Source: an uncultured Lachnospiraceae bacterium (GTDB taxonomy: Bacteria; Bacillota_A; Clostridia; Lachnospirales; Lachnospiraceae). From it: 7,227 nt of DNA. Below are positions 6,911 through 7,227 of the stretch, piece after piece. The notes under the pieces are model-generated. The model had not been told where the DNA came from and made no database searches. It worked only from the letters and a program-made list of their open reading frames with translations. How positions within the stretch are numbered: the stretch's first letter is position 1; each line of letters starts with the position of its first letter. A program made the translations under genes and the position numbers. The stretch is taken from positions 1 to 7,227 of the forward strand of contig CAMWMM010000248.1 of the NCBI GenBank assembly GCA_947175285.1. The letters run 5' to 3'.

Positions 6911-6969
6911 TGAATTTGTCTCCTTATAGATACATACGATTATTGTTTATAATGCCCATGAAGAAGTAC

Positions 6970-7033
6970 AAAATCCAATGCGGACGAATATATTTTCTAT
7001 CTCTGTACAGGCTTCGTCCGGTCATCGGACCTT
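6970..7033 (-). terminator. Hairpin B: candidate attenuator terminator in the transporter leader
   Basis: In the minus-strand transcript the strand opposite 7029-7013 pairs with the strand opposite 6988-6974. CGGACGAA pairs perfectly with TTCGTCCG (8 bp); beyond a 2-base bulge, TCCGATG pairs with CATTGGA (7 bp, one G-U). AAGG can extend this with UUUU. The loop is 24 bases. The stem is followed by TTTTGTACTTCTT, U-rich but not a perfect tract, so it is a plausible but moderate intrinsic terminator about 60 bases before the transporter start. Confidence 0.5.
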
Positions 7034-7086
7034 GCACAGAGTAAAAAGCTTAAATCAATTATCATATGGCACAGCATTAATACCAT
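6997..7086 (-). CDS. Putative 29-residue leader peptide of the MFS transporter
   Basis: The ORF starts ATG GTA TTA at 7086, encodes MVLMLCHMIIDLSFL then a polar, basic second half, and ends at TAG (6997-6999). Its ribosome binding site AGGAG (7093-7097) is 6 bases from the ATG, better than that of several structural genes here. The second half (codons 16-29) coincides exactly with hairpin A, and codons 20-25 cover the left arm of hairpin B, so ribosome position on this ORF would decide which hairpin forms. This is the arrangement of regulatory leader ORFs in front of attenuated resistance genes. The amino-acid sequence of the second half may be a by-product of the RNA structure. The peptide is not one I can name. 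It lies opposite a plus-strand frame with no start signals. Confidence 0.6.
   Translation of the reverse strand: MVLMLCHMIIDLSFLLCARSDDRTKPVQR
7001..7041 (-). ncRNA. Hairpin A: candidate antiterminator in the transporter leader
   Basis: In the minus-strand RNA, CTCTGTGCAAGG (opposite 7041-7030) pairs with CCTGTACAGAG (opposite 7011-7001): 11 pairs with one G-U and one bulged A. Inside, GTCCG and CGGAC (opposite 7030-7016) form a 5-bp hairpin with a 5-base loop, sharing one base with the outer stem. The inner hairpin uses the same CGGAC that hairpin B needs, and the outer 3' arm lies in the loop of B, so A and B cannot form together. Confidence 0.5.
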
Positions 7087-7092
7087 CCCCCT

Positions 7093-7097
7093 CTCCT
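7093..7097 (-). promoter_or_regulatory. Ribosome binding site of the leader ORF
   Basis: AGGAG on the minus strand, followed by the purines AGGGGG and then ATG at 7086. Its first base is the last base of the tandem palindrome array, so folding or protein binding at the array could affect access to it. Confidence 0.65.
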
Positions 7098-7142
7098 AAC
7101 GTTAGCCGTCAGGCTTACGTAACGTTAGCCGTCAGGCTTACG
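7097..7142. repeat. Two perfect tandem copies of a 23-bp imperfect palindrome
   Basis: The unit occupies 7097-7119 and again 7120-7142 without a mismatch. Each unit contains ACGTTAGCC and GGCTTACGT around a GTCA centre, complementary at 8 of 9 positions. The junction between copies is also near-palindromic (GGCTTACG / CGTTAGCC, 7 of 8). The array starts about where transcription from the minus-strand promoter would begin. As DNA it could be a pair of operators for a dimeric repressor; as RNA it could form two tandem hairpins at the 5' end of the leader. Confidence 0.9.
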
Positions 7143-7148
7143 TTTATT

Positions 7149-7177
7149 ATTGTAGCATAAGCTGTCGGTATGGTAAA
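7149..7177 (-). promoter_or_regulatory. Probable promoter for the leader ORF and MFS transporter
   Basis: On the minus strand TTTACC (7172-7177, 4 of 6 matches to the -35 consensus), a 17-base spacer and TACAAT (7149-7154, 5 of 6 to the -10) preceded by TGC (7155-7157) make a good extended -10 promoter. The inferred start near 7142 puts the tandem palindromes at the very 5' end of a leader of about 230 bases. Confidence 0.6.
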
Positions 7178-7227
7178 TGGTCGTTTTTGCATAGTTTGCG
7201 AAGTATATTGATTAGAAAGCATTGTCA
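7178..7227. other. Right-edge segment with nothing recognised
   Basis: AT-rich DNA upstream of the inferred transporter promoter. I see no start codon with a ribosome binding site and no convincing plus-strand promoter before the edge. Confidence 0.4.

Noticed and set aside
6934..6958. Possible second transporter promoter with TATAAA-like -10 on the minus strand
   Set aside because: The nearest -35-like hexamers lie at 14 or 21 bases, outside the usual range.
6924..6959. Minus-strand 11-codon mini-ORF (ATG GGC ATT ...) ending TAA next to the transporter ribosome binding site
   Set aside because: No ribosome binding site upstream of its ATG; probably chance, although its stop touching the transporter site could be checked in ribosome profiling.
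6978..7160. Plus-strand 60-codon frame opposite the transporter leader
   Set aside because: No ribosome binding site, it runs through the tandem palindromes and both hairpins, and the minus-strand leader ORF explains the region better.

Overview
The window looks like chromosomal DNA from a low-to-mid GC Gram-positive anaerobe of the class Clostridia, most likely a Lachnospiraceae-type gut bacterium. The reasons are moderate GC, strong AGGAG-type ribosome binding sites, and the protein families present: a DUF5050-like propeller joined to an RsiV-like DUF3298 tail, a DUF4474 protein, and a cytoplasmic NodB-type deacetylase. This taxonomic call is from family resemblance and composition only. 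I see no rRNA, tRNA, CRISPR array, insertion sequence or phage gene.

Layout, left to right. (1) Positions 3-3230 hold three plus-strand genes: the 3' part of a propeller/DUF3298 protein cut by the window edge, a helical protein of unknown function, and a polysaccharide deacetylase close behind it. (2) Positions 3217-4994 hold a minus-strand two-gene operon: a DUF4474 membrane-anchored protein followed, with an ATGA overlap, by a metallophosphoesterase. The phosphoesterase ends inside the 3' end of the deacetylase gene, so the two convergent genes overlap by 14 bp, and a long imperfect hairpin spans the junction. (3) Positions 4995-5152 are a divergent promoter region. It serves the DUF4474 operon leftwards and a small unknown protein (5153-5590) rightwards. 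(4) A strong bidirectional terminator (5601-5632) separates that small gene from a convergent minus-strand MFS efflux-type transporter (5633-6910). (5) Positions 6911-7227 are the transporter's control region. They contain a probable promoter, two tandem copies of a 23-bp imperfect palindrome, a 29-codon leader ORF with a very good ribosome binding site, and two mutually exclusive RNA hairpins.

The most interesting part is region 5. On the minus strand the order is promoter, tandem palindromes, leader ORF whose second half is folded into hairpin A, then competing hairpin B followed by a U-rich run, then the transporter. This is the architecture of translation-coupled transcription attenuation, as known for drug-resistance genes such as tet(M) and mef. 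I infer that the transporter is inducible, probably by a ribosome-targeting compound, with a second layer of control at the repeated palindromes. No inducer can be read from the sequence.
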